Shown here: positions 1 to 5,935 of the stretch, in pieces | How positions within the stretch are numbered: position 1 is the first letter of the stretch | How the letters are laid out: each line of letters begins with the position of its first letter | Source of the DNA: an uncultured Pseudomonadota bacterium | Lineage (GTDB): Bacteria > Pseudomonadota > Alphaproteobacteria > Rs-D84 | DNA: 9,843 nucleotides | Reading direction: 5' to 3' | Assembly (NCBI GenBank): GCA_947303165.1 | Contig: CAMYXE010000016.1 | Span: 1-9,843, forward strand | The notes under the pieces: model-generated | Told to the model about the DNA's origin: nothing | The model's input: only the letters and a program-made list of their open reading frames with translations | Database searches by the model: none | Translations under genes and position numbers: made by a program

Positions 1-103
1 CAACTGTGCGGCCCTTTGGTCCCATAGTAATTTTTACGGCGTTTGCCAATTTATCGACGCCAGCCGCAAGTTTATCTGTATCAAATACAATATCTTTTGC
101 CAT
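1..103 (-). CDS. groEL: Chaperonin GroEL, N-terminal fragment (cut by window edge)
   Basis: This is the large subunit of the cytosolic ATP-dependent folding chamber that works with the GroES lid. Only the first 34 codons are present; the rest lies beyond the left edge. The minus-strand reading starts [16 protein letters not shown] and carries the family's hallmark ALA/NAVK-[IV]-T-x-GPKGR block near residues 19-32, which lies in the equatorial, nucleotide-binding domain. The start at 103 is supported by a purine-rich AAGGGGG Shine-Dalgarno about 7 nt upstream. It follows groES after a 13-nt gap on the same strand, the usual groES-groEL order, so the two are almost certainly co-transcribed. The position and motif make this call secure despite the short length. 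Confidence 0.93.
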   Translation of the reverse strand, partial: MAKDIVFDTDKLAAGVDKLANAVKITMGPKGRTV

Positions 104-116
104 AATCTATACCCCC

Positions 117-404
117 TTATTCAATAATACCCAAAATATCAGATTCTTTGATAAGAACATATTCGTTTCCGTCAATTTTGACTTCGTTTGCCGAAGATGC
201 CCATTTTGCGAATAAAACTGTATCACCCGCCTTGACGGTCATAGGCACACGCACACCATGTTCAAATGCGCCATCTCCAACCGCAATAACGCGGCCACGG
301 CTGGGTTTTTCTTTGGCGGTGTCCGGAATAATGATTCCGCCGGCGGTTTTATTTTCTTCTTCAATTCTTTGGATAAGAACATAGTTATTTAATGGTTTAA
401 ACAT
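117..404 (-). CDS. groES: Co-chaperonin GroES (10 kDa)
   Basis: GroES forms the heptameric lid that caps GroEL during ATP-driven folding. The 95-residue product has the standard family length. It begins [11 protein letters not shown] and contains the diagnostic [15 protein letters not shown] mobile-loop segment (about residues 20-34), followed by the G-x-V-x-A-VG-x-G strand and the C-terminal [17 protein letters not shown] block. An in-frame ATG 66 nt upstream exists, but 404 is the right start because AAGGAG lies 6 nt before it and because GroES proteins start right at the MxxKPL-type strand. It is first in a groES-groEL operon, with an RpoH-like promoter about 40 nt upstream. No CIRCE operator is visible, so sigma-32-type control is more likely than HrcA. 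Confidence 0.97.
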   Translation of the reverse strand: MFKPLNNYVLIQRIEEENKTAGGIIIPDTAKEKPSRGRVIAVGDGAFEHGVRVPMTVKAGDTVLFAKWASSANEVKIDGNEYVLIKESDILGIIE

Positions 405-441
405 AACAACTCCTTTTATATACATACTATGCCGTTGCAGG

Positions 442-476
442 AAATATAGAGCAAAAAAATGTGTTTTCAAGTGGGG
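442..476 (-). promoter_or_regulatory. Predicted RpoH (sigma-32) promoter for groES-groEL
   Basis: Read on the minus strand, CCCCACTTGAAAA spans 476 to 464, matching the CTTGAAA -35 of heat-shock promoters. After CTTG and 16 nt comes CTCTATATTT (451 to 442), close to the CCCCATnT -10. The spacing is that of sigma-32 promoters. It would give a leader of roughly 30 nt to the groES ATG at 404, containing the AAGGAG site. The -35 match is strong and the -10 match is partial. Confidence 0.6.
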
Positions 477-509
477 CCAAGGTAAAGTTGCCTTTGGTAA
501 AATATTTTA

Positions 510-539
510 TTGAATATACGGTGTGTTTTTTTGTAAAAT
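510..539 (+). promoter_or_regulatory. Possible housekeeping promoter for the HIT gene
   Basis: TTGAAT (510-515), an 18-nt spacer and TAAAAT (534-539) resemble a sigma-70-type promoter that would start about 23 nt before the HIT start codon. The rest of the 405-568 spacer holds the groES promoter on the other strand and a 12-bp AT palindrome at 498-509 of unknown meaning. The region is AT-rich, so chance matches are likely. Confidence 0.3.
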
Positions 540-568
540 TCCTCCTAGTTTAGCAAAAGGGGATTTTT

Positions 569-955
569 ATGTATGATTCAAATAATGTCTTTGCAAAAAT
601 AATTCGTGGCGAAATTCCATCAAAAAAGGTTGTTGAAAATGAATATGCTTTGTCTTTTTATGACGTAAATCCAATGTGCGAAAAGCATGTTTTGGTTGTG
701 CCAAAGGGCGAATATGAAAATATTCTTGATTTCGCAAAACGTGCGCCCGCCGATGAACAGGCCGGTTTTTGGAATTGCTTTGTCAAAACGGCGGCGGCAA
801 TTGGTGTCGATGGAGAATTCAACGTTTTTGCAAATGCCGGATTGTCGGCACCACTTTTTAACCAGAGCGTTTTCCATTTTCATCTGCACCTTATTGCCGG
901 TAAAAAAACGCCTGCGTGTATAGATTTGATGAAGGAAATGTTATGCGAAAAATAA
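569..955 (+). CDS. HIT-family nucleotide phosphohydrolase (HinT-like)
   Basis: This is a histidine-triad protein, a family that hydrolyses nucleoside phosphoramidates and acyl- or dinucleoside phosphates through a nucleotidyl-histidine intermediate. The 128 residues show the full triad HFHLHL at 103-108 (His103, His105, His107; the middle one is expected to be catalytic), preceded by FNQSVF as in HinT proteins. The N-terminal NVFAKIIRGEIPSKKVVENE and the HVLVVPK strand (about 40-46) are also typical. No signal peptide is seen, so it is likely cytosolic. The start at 569 has AAAAGGGG about 7 nt upstream. Its last 13 nt overlap the next gene, implying translational coupling. The substrate cannot be told from sequence. 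Confidence 0.93.
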   Translation: MYDSNNVFAKIIRGEIPSKKVVENEYALSFYDVNPMCEKHVLVVPKGEYENILDFAKRAPADEQAGFWNCFVKTAAAIGVDGEFNVFANAGLSAPLFNQSVFHFHLHLIAGKKTPACIDLMKEMLCEK

Positions 956-1167
956 ACCTGCGTGTGATTCCGCGCGCACGGCAAAATAAAATAGAAGTTG
1001 ATACTGATGGCATGTATCGTGTGCATATAACCGCCGCCCCAGTTGATGGCGCTGCAAATATCGCTGTTGTGCGTGCGATGGCGGAGTATTTTAATGTGCC
1101 AAAATCACAGATAAAAATATTGCGTGGCGAAACGTCACGCAATAAAGTTATTGAAATTCCCGGATAA
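943..1167 (+). CDS. DUF167 / YggU-family small protein
   Basis: This 74-residue product matches the DUF167 (YggU) family of unknown biochemical role. Family marks are the opening strand INLRVIPRARQNKIE, the conserved AAPVDGAANIAVVRAMAEYF core (about 31-50) and the closing RGETSRNKVIEI block (61-72). Ser/Thr and Arg in GETSR are the most conserved family residues. A longer frame exists from 916, but ATG 943 is preferred: GAAGGA lies 6 nt upstream and homologues begin at this strand. It overlaps the end of the HIT gene by 13 nt and its stop is one base from the stop of the convergent LOG gene. Confidence 0.9.
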   Translation: MRKINLRVIPRARQNKIEVDTDGMYRVHITAAPVDGAANIAVVRAMAEYFNVPKSQIKILRGETSRNKVIEIPG

Positions 1168-1168
1168 T

Positions 1169-1726
1169 TTACTTTTCGTAATTCATTATCTGTTTAAACA
1201 ATTCATCTGGAGTATCGGCCACGTGCATATGGTAATCGTCAACACTTTCGATGAAACCATTATCCTGCATGGCAAGAAACATTTGTGAAAAAGATTCCCA
1301 GAATTTAGCCGTGTTCATAAAGAATATCGGTTTCTTGGATTCGCCGATTTGTTGCATTGTTAAAATGTCTGTAAATTCGTTTAATGTTCCGATTCCACCC
1401 GGCAAGATTATAAAGCCGTCAGATAGGTTATACATACGTTGTTTGCGTTCATTAACACCGGTCACAACCTTTACTTCGATTTCGTCGTGGGCTGGTTCTT
1501 GTTTTGCGACCACATTGTGTGTCGTGACGCCCAAAACAACCCCGCCATTACGCAGGGCAGATGTTGCGGTTGCACCCATAAGGCCGACATTGCCACCGCC
1601 GAATATCATTCTGATTTTATTCCGCGCAAGTAATTCGCCAACGCGAACCGCATCGCGTTCAAATTGTGGGTTTGTGCCAAATTGATGTCCGCAATATACC
1701 GCCAAAGAATTTAATTTGTGTGTCAT
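1169..1726 (-). CDS. LOG-family phosphoribohydrolase (TIGR00730-type)
   Basis: This 185-residue Rossmann-fold protein belongs to the LOG (Lonely Guy) family, whose members remove ribose 5-phosphate from nucleotides such as cytokinin riboside 5'-monophosphate or other AMP-like substrates. Visible marks are the N-terminal LAVYCGHQFG strand, the FGGGNVGLMG loop (42-51), NERKQRM with the conserved Arg-Lys (94-95) and the signature PGGIGTLNE (109-117), including the catalytic Glu117. Older annotations call such proteins lysine decarboxylases, which is a misnomer. The start at 1726 has AAAGGGA upstream and an extended -10 about 25 nt away. It sits head-to-head with tilS and tail-to-tail with YggU. 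The bacterial substrate is uncertain. Confidence 0.93.
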   Translation of the reverse strand: MTHKLNSLAVYCGHQFGTNPQFERDAVRVGELLARNKIRMIFGGGNVGLMGATATSALRNGGVVLGVTTHNVVAKQEPAHDEIEVKVVTGVNERKQRMYNLSDGFIILPGGIGTLNEFTDILTMQQIGESKKPIFFMNTAKFWESFSQMFLAMQDNGFIESVDDYHMHVADTPDELFKQIMNYEK

Positions 1727-1749
1727 TATTTTTCCCTTTATTTTTCGAA

Positions 1750-1758
1750 ATTATATCA
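1750..1758 (-). promoter_or_regulatory. Extended -10 promoter for the LOG-family gene
   Basis: On the minus strand TGATATAAT is a perfect extended -10 (TGn plus TATAAT). No good -35 is seen, but extended -10 promoters often lack one. Transcription would start near 1743, leaving a 17-nt leader that still holds the AAAGGGA ribosome binding site of the gene starting at 1726. Confidence 0.5.
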
Positions 1759-1773
1759 TAAAATACGTGGGTT

Positions 1774-2763
1774 ATGAACAAAAACTTTGCGGATTTTATG
1801 GGAAAATATGACCATCAAAAAATGGCCGTCGCCGTCAGTGGCGGTGTTGATTCCATTGCATTGTTGCATTGGATGGTCGAATTAAAGATAGATGTGGTGT
1901 GTCTGCATGTTAACCATTGCCTGCGCGCCGCCGCCGATATCGAGGCTGAATATGTCAAAACTACCTGTGAAAAACTTGGTATAGAATGCCATATTTTTAA
2001 ATGGTGTGGTGAAAAACCTGAAACGGGCTTAGAAGACGCTGCACGCGTTGCAAGATATAAATTTATGACAGATTTTTGCCATGAAAATAATATCAAATAT
2101 ATTGTGACTGCACACCAGGCCGACGACCAAATCGAAACATTTTGGATGAACCTTGCACGTGGCAGTGGGGTTTATGGCCTTGGGGCTATGCGCGGGGTCG
2201 GTGAAAATGACGGTATTACAATTTTGCGTCCATTGTTGAATGTGTTTAGAACGGAATTAAAGAAATACTGTGATGATAATAATATCAAATATTTTTCTGA
2301 TGAAATGAATTATGACCCGCACTATACGCGTGTCAAAATTCGTCAAAATCGTCATATGGTTCAAGATGCACTGGGGGTATCTGATGATAGGTTATTATTG
2401 GCTATTCAAAACCTGGGGCGTGTTCGTGAATCATTGGAAAAAAATGTTGAGTATTTGGTTAATCGGGTCATGAAAAATGGATTTGCGTTGTTTAATGAAA
2501 CTTTTCTGTTTGACCTGAGCCCCGATATTAGGTTAAAGTTTTTCGGAAGCATCATTCAAAAAATTGGGGGGGACAGGTATCAATCGCGATTAAATTCGTT
2601 GACGGTGGCGCTGGATAAATTGCAGAACGATTGCAAATTTACGTTGGGTCATTGCACAGTGCGGCGTTTTCGTGGTCAGATTATTGTTGTTCCCGAAGGT
2701 CAAAAAACAAGTTTTAGGAAAAGACATGGAAAAAAATATTTTAAAAAATTTGAAAAAAAATAA
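1774..2763 (+). CDS. tilS: tRNA(Ile)-lysidine synthetase TilS
   Basis: TilS attaches lysine to C34 of the CAU-anticodon tRNA-Ile with ATP, switching both its charging and decoding from Met to Ile; it is normally essential. The N-terminal PP-loop ATPase is clear: SGGVDS at 22-27, LHVNHCLR at 44-51, AHQADDQIET at 113-122 and RPLL at 152-155, then the TRVKIR segment near 185-190. At 329 residues it is shorter than the 432-residue E. coli enzyme and appears to lack a separate C-terminal domain, ending in a basic tail. The ATG at 1774 has no recognisable Shine-Dalgarno. The 3' end overlaps ftsH by 38 nt, an arrangement in line with the tilS-ftsH neighbourhood common in alphaproteobacteria. Confidence 0.96.
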   Translation: MNKNFADFMGKYDHQKMAVAVSGGVDSIALLHWMVELKIDVVCLHVNHCLRAAADIEAEYVKTTCEKLGIECHIFKWCGEKPETGLEDAARVARYKFMTDFCHENNIKYIVTAHQADDQIETFWMNLARGSGVYGLGAMRGVGENDGITILRPLLNVFRTELKKYCDDNNIKYFSDEMNYDPHYTRVKIRQNRHMVQDALGVSDDRLLLAIQNLGRVRESLEKNVEYLVNRVMKNGFALFNETFLFDLSPDIRLKFFGSIIQKIGGDRYQSRLNSLTVALDKLQNDCKFTLGHCTVRRFRGQIIVVPEGQKTSFRKRHGKKYFKKFEKK

Positions 2764-4612
2764 ACAACGCAAGGGTTCATCAATCTTTTTACTTTTGTTT
2801 GCGATATTGTTTGCGGTCGTTGTTGGGGACGCATTTATGTCGCACGATGAAAAGACCGTCGTGAATCCAGATGGTGTAATTGTGGCATCTGGCCCGGTGG
2901 AACTGTCTTTTTCTGATGTATTGCGTCGTGCCCCGGATATCAAGACGATGAAAATTCGTGGTGATGATGCAACGGGCTTGCTAAATGATGGAACAAAATA
3001 TCACGCGGTTATGACATATAATCCTGAACTTTTGGAAAAATTTTCCAATGGTGGCACCGCGGTTTCAATTGACACATCCAAAGGCTGGATTGATTACCTT
3101 GGAACATGGGTGCCAATCCTTATGGGAATTTTATTTATTTGGTGGATTTTCCGTGCAATGCGTGGTGGCGCTGGTGGAATAGGGCGTTCGCTTTTGGGAC
3201 AAAATCCAACAAAAATTGTGACAGGAAAACCAAAAACGACATTCAAAGACGTTGCCGGAATCGATTCGGAAAAACAAGAATTGATAGAGGTTGTAAATTT
3301 CTTGCGAGATAAATCAAAATTTGCGGCGGTTGGTGCGCGTGTTCCACGTGGTATATTACTTTCTGGTGAACCTGGGTCCGGTAAAACATTACTTGCACGC
3401 GCCATTGCGGGCGAGGCAAATGTTCCATTCTTTGCCGCATCGGGCAGTGATTTTTCCGGAATTATCGTTGGACTTGGTGTTGCCAAAATCAAAGAAATTT
3501 TTGAAATGGCAAAACGTAATGCGCCATGTTTGCTGTTTATTGATGAAATAGATGCAATTGGTCAACGCCGCAGCCAGAATTCTTTTAATGACCAGGATCG
3601 CGAGCAAACATTAAATCAATTACTGATTGAAATGGACGGATTTTCCAATGAAACGGGTATTATTGTTATCGGTGCTACGAATCGGCCTGATATGTTAGAT
3701 CCCGCACTTTTGCGCCCAGGGCGTTTTGATCGCCAGGTTTATATAGACTTGCCAGATATGAACGGTCGTCGCGAGATTTTGGAATTACATGCGAAAAAAA
3801 TCAAAATGGAAAAAGATATCAACCTTGGGGATGTGGCGCGTGGGACAACCGGATTTTCGGGGGCTGATTTGGAAAACTTGTTGAACGAGGCCGCGTTGCA
3901 TACCGTCCGTGTTGGACATAAAATGGTTGCCCAAGATGATATGGAAGAGGCACGTGACAAATTAATGATGGGACCGCGCAAGATTCGCAAAATGCGCCCA
4001 CAAGACATTAAACTTACCGCGTATCACGAGGCCGGGCATGCCTTTGTCGGAACAATTTATTCTGATATAACCGACCCGATTCACAAGGCAACGATTATTC
4101 CACGTGGGCGTGCGCTGGGGATGGTGCAACACTTGCCGATTGATGACAAGGTGTCTATGTCTATTGACGAAGTGCGTGCGAATTTGGCCATTGAAATGGC
4201 GGGGCGCGCATCCGAAGAAGTGTTCTTTGGTCCAGATAAAATTACCACAGGGGCCGAGGCTGATATTGCGATGGCAACACGTTTGGCACGTCGTTCAATT
4301 ACAACCGCGGGTATGTCGGAAAAAATTGGTATGGTGGCGATTAATCAGGTGCAAAGTTTTGGAACACGTGTTCCGTTGGAAACGGCGTCTGAAAAGACCG
4401 CAGAGATTGTTGATGCGGAAATCAAACAATGGACGGATAAAGCATATCGCGATGCGATGCATATCATTACCAAGAACAAGGCGACGGTTAAAAAATTGGC
4501 CGAAGAATTGTTAAAACGCGAAACGCTTACCGGCGAAGAAATCAAAGAAATTGTGTCGGGCAAATCGGACAAAAAGAAAACCGCCAAAAAGAAAACCGTT
4601 GCAAAAAAATAA
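2726..4612 (+). CDS. ftsH: ATP-dependent zinc metalloprotease FtsH
   Basis: FtsH is the membrane-anchored hexameric AAA+ protease that degrades misfolded membrane proteins and regulators such as RpoH. The 628 residues show: TM1 about 19-37, a periplasmic domain to about 122, TM2 about 124-145, Walker A GEPGSGKT (214-221), Walker B LLFIDEID (269-276), the second region of homology with [18 protein letters not shown] (320-337), zinc site HEAGH (434-438) and the third ligand Asp513. The catalytic set is therefore intact. The pore motif is unusual: the family's FVGVG aromatic is Ile247 (IIVGLG), and the glycine-rich loop before DREQT is replaced. The C-terminus is a Lys-rich tail. ATG 2726 is chosen over a longer frame from 2672 because AGGAAAAG lies just upstream and the TM1 context fits. 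It overlaps tilS and the downstream MBL gene. Confidence 0.97.
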   Translation: MEKNILKNLKKNKQRKGSSIFLLLFAILFAVVVGDAFMSHDEKTVVNPDGVIVASGPVELSFSDVLRRAPDIKTMKIRGDDATGLLNDGTKYHAVMTYNPELLEKFSNGGTAVSIDTSKGWIDYLGTWVPILMGILFIWWIFRAMRGGAGGIGRSLLGQNPTKIVTGKPKTTFKDVAGIDSEKQELIEVVNFLRDKSKFAAVGARVPRGILLSGEPGSGKTLLARAIAGEANVPFFAASGSDFSGIIVGLGVAKIKEIFEMAKRNAPCLLFIDEIDAIGQRRSQNSFNDQDREQTLNQLLIEMDGFSNETGIIVIGATNRPDMLDPALLRPGRFDRQVYIDLPDMNGRREILELHAKKIKMEKDINLGDVARGTTGFSGADLENLLNEAALHTVRVGHKMVAQDDMEEARDKLMMGPRKIRKMRPQDIKLTAYHEAGHAFVGTIYSDITDPIHKATIIPRGRALGMVQHLPIDDKVSMSIDEVRANLAIEMAGRASEEVFFGPDKITTGAEADIAMATRLARRSITTAGMSEKIGMVAINQVQSFGTRVPLETASEKTAEIVDAEIKQWTDKAYRDAMHIITKNKATVKKLAEELLKRETLTGEEIKEIVSGKSDKKKTAKKKTVAKK

Positions 4613-5231
4613 GTTTGAAATTTTACGTATGGACCCTGAAAACACCAATTCTGTGTTGGTGTCGTCGGGTGACGATTGTGTGATTTTTGATGCGTGGGGG
4701 CGCGCGGATGATTGGAACAATTTGTTAAATTCACGCGGATTAAAATTACAGGCAATTTATGCAACGCATGGGCATGATGACCATATTTCCGCCGCCCGGG
4801 AATTGGCGCGTCGACATAATGTGCCATGGTTTATGAACAGGGCAGATTTACCATTGGTCCTGTGGGGAAATCAGATTTTGGATTTTTGGGAATTGCCACG
4901 AATTCCCGATGACTTTATCGAACCAAACGATTTACAACCCGGGCAAACAAAAATACTTGGTGATATAGATATGGAAATAATTGCGTCGCCCGGTCATTCG
5001 CGTGGTGGTGTTATGTTTTATTTCCCGGAATATAAAATACTGATTACTGGTGATACAATTTTCCGTGACGGTGTTGGCCGCACAGATTTGCCGGGGGGAA
5101 ATATGGACGACCTGCGGCAATCTATTTCCAATTTATTTGCACGTAATTTACCCGATGATACATACATTGTCCATGGTCATGGAAATGATTCTATGATGGG
5201 CGATATTAAGGCCATGAACTTGACATTGTAA
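4599..5231 (+). CDS. MBL-fold metallo-hydrolase (YcbL/glyoxalase II-like)
   Basis: This is a metallo-beta-lactamase-fold hydrolase of the glyoxalase II/YcbL group, cytosolic and likely acting on thioesters or similar esters. The metal-binding motifs are all present: THGHDDH (His57, His59, Asp61, His62), the SPGHSRGG His133, Asp152 in GDTIFRDGVGRTD, and the terminal HGHG (His192/His194). The 210-residue length is right for the group. The start is uncertain: TTG 4599 retains the first strand KFEILR that aligns with YcbL-type N-termini and overlaps ftsH by 14 nt, while ATG 4629 would drop it. Neither has a good Shine-Dalgarno. Translation probably depends on coupling to ftsH. The substrate is unknown. 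Confidence 0.88.
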   Translation: MQKNKFEILRMDPENTNSVLVSSGDDCVIFDAWGRADDWNNLLNSRGLKLQAIYATHGHDDHISAARELARRHNVPWFMNRADLPLVLWGNQILDFWELPRIPDDFIEPNDLQPGQTKILGDIDMEIIASPGHSRGGVMFYFPEYKILITGDTIFRDGVGRTDLPGGNMDDLRQSISNLFARNLPDDTYIVHGHGNDSMMGDIKAMNLTL

Positions 5232-5247
5232 TAAATAGTGTTATCCT
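5220..5247 (+). promoter_or_regulatory. Possible promoter for the unknown gene at 5282
   Basis: A consensus TTGACA (5220-5225), at the very end of the MBL gene, is followed after 16 nt by TATCCT (5242-5247), a fair -10. Transcription would start near 5254. That start lies inside the loop of the inverted repeat described next, so this transcript would lack the hairpin's left arm. Confidence 0.35.
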
Positions 5248-5277
5248 TTTCGGAAAGAACTCGTAAGAAAAAGGATA
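5242..5277 (+). repeat. Inverted repeat covering a ribosome binding site
   Basis: TATCCTTTT (5242-5250) pairs perfectly with AAAAGGATA (5269-5277), with an 18-nt loop. The right arm contains the AAAAAGGAT Shine-Dalgarno of the gene starting at 5282, so in read-through RNA from the ftsH-MBL operon the site would be masked. There is no T-tract after it, so it is a poor terminator. It also overlaps the candidate -10 and could instead be an operator. Confidence 0.5.
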
Positions 5278-5281
5278 CAAA

Positions 5282-5734
5282 ATGGCACAAGATTATAAAC
5301 AAGAAATAAGTCGTGAAATTCAAAATTTGGTGCTGAATTATCCTATGCGTGCAATTCGTTCGTCCACTGATTGGCTGATACTAACAATCGGTTTTTTACA
5401 AATAGAAAAACTTGATTGGCAATGGCAACCAGATACTAGCCGTGTACGTCTCAACACCGTTTTAGAATACGACCCGTACCATTATAAGTCCCCGGCACCT
5501 TGGAATAAATTTAAAGGTGAATTTAAGACCACAAAGTATGGATTGAGCGTACGTGAAAAGCACTTGACGGTTGCATCGTATGAACCTTTATTTGAACAGA
5601 ATACGAACCTACAAGAACAGTCCAATATAATGTGGACAGAAGCAGAGAGAATGAAAAAGTCTGGCGCCAGAACGTGTAATAACGGAATAGAAATTGCCTT
5701 GGAATCCCATTGTACGATCCGGTTGATACGTTGA
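5282..5734 (+). CDS. Hypothetical protein, probable N-terminal part of a frame-split gene
   Basis: I do not recognise this 150-residue product. It has no signal peptide or clear transmembrane segment. It is rich in aromatic residues (WLILTIGFLQ, DWQWQPD at about 31-51; YDPYHYKSPAPWNKFKG at about 63-79), with a charged helix near 115-127. The start at 5282 has a good AAGGAT 5 nt upstream, within a hairpin. The frame ends in TGA, whereas every other confirmed stop in the window is TAA. The following frame is already open from 5683 and reads protein-like (GIPLYDPVDTLM), suggesting that a single base was lost near 5683-5695 and that the intact protein was about 207 residues. Translational coupling of two real genes is the alternative. 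Confidence 0.6.
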   Translation: MAQDYKQEISREIQNLVLNYPMRAIRSSTDWLILTIGFLQIEKLDWQWQPDTSRVRLNTVLEYDPYHYKSPAPWNKFKGEFKTTKYGLSVREKHLTVASYEPLFEQNTNLQEQSNIMWTEAERMKKSGARTCNNGIEIALESHCTIRLIR

Positions 5735-5904
5735 TGAAACAAGCGGGCCAGGCATTTACGAGAGGTATACGTCAAAAAGTGGCTGATTTGGAATCGCGCG
5801 GCGTTAATTATGATGCCGACAAAGTGTGGGATGCTGGTGTTCCTGTCACGCCAGATATAGTAAAAATTTTAAAATCTTTGGCTACTGGTATGTCAGCAAA
5901 ATAA
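5734..5904 (+). CDS. Hypothetical protein, probable C-terminal part of the frame-split gene
   Basis: This frame, at -1 to the preceding gene, can be read from ATG 5734 (56 residues), from TTG 5710 (64 residues), or as an open continuation from 5683. The sequence is helical and charged (GIRQKVADLESRGVNYDADKV, PDIVKILKSLATG) and matches no family I know. ATG 5734 shares one base with the preceding stop (TGATG), as in translationally coupled pairs, and has no Shine-Dalgarno of its own. The open, protein-like stretch upstream of 5734 makes a frameshifted single gene the likelier reading. It ends in TAA just before a strong terminator. Confidence 0.45.
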   Translation: MKQAGQAFTRGIRQKVADLESRGVNYDADKVWDAGVPVTPDIVKILKSLATGMSAK

Positions 5905-5909
5905 AATCA

Positions 5910-5933
5910 AAACCCCGAAGAAATTCGGGGTTT
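5910..5933. terminator. Bidirectional intrinsic terminator
   Basis: AAACCCCGAA and TTCGGGGTTT form a perfect 10-bp stem closed by a GAAA tetraloop. It lies 5 nt after the plus-strand stop at 5904 and 2 nt after the prmC stop on the minus strand. The minus-strand flank (TTGATTTTATTTT) is a good U-tract; the plus side (TTTAATT) is weaker. It should end transcripts arriving from both sides. Confidence 0.88.
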
Positions 5934-5935
5934 AA

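Noticed and set aside
478..497. Imperfect inverted repeat CCAAGG...CCTTTGG upstream of groES
   Set aside because: The arms are six to seven bases with a bulge, and it is not a CIRCE element; no downstream T-tract to make it a terminator.
498..509. 12-bp palindrome TAAAATATTTTA in the groES/HIT spacer
   Set aside because: Pure A/T palindromes arise easily in such a base composition, and it does not align with either predicted promoter; too weak to call an operator.
4345..4827. 160-codon open frame antisense to the ftsH/MBL junction
   Set aside because: It overlaps two well-supported genes, has a low-complexity, non-family translation and no start signal.
5242..5277. Hairpin as terminator of the ftsH-MBL operon
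   Set aside because: No U-tract follows the right arm, the stem is A/U-rich with an 18-nt loop, and the arm contains a ribosome binding site.
5282..5904. TGA read as Trp (genetic code 4) to join the split gene
   Set aside because: Reading through the TGA at 5732 stays in the wrong frame and meets a second TGA at once and an unlike-protein sequence; Trp elsewhere is encoded by TGG and no long gene needs TGA recoding.
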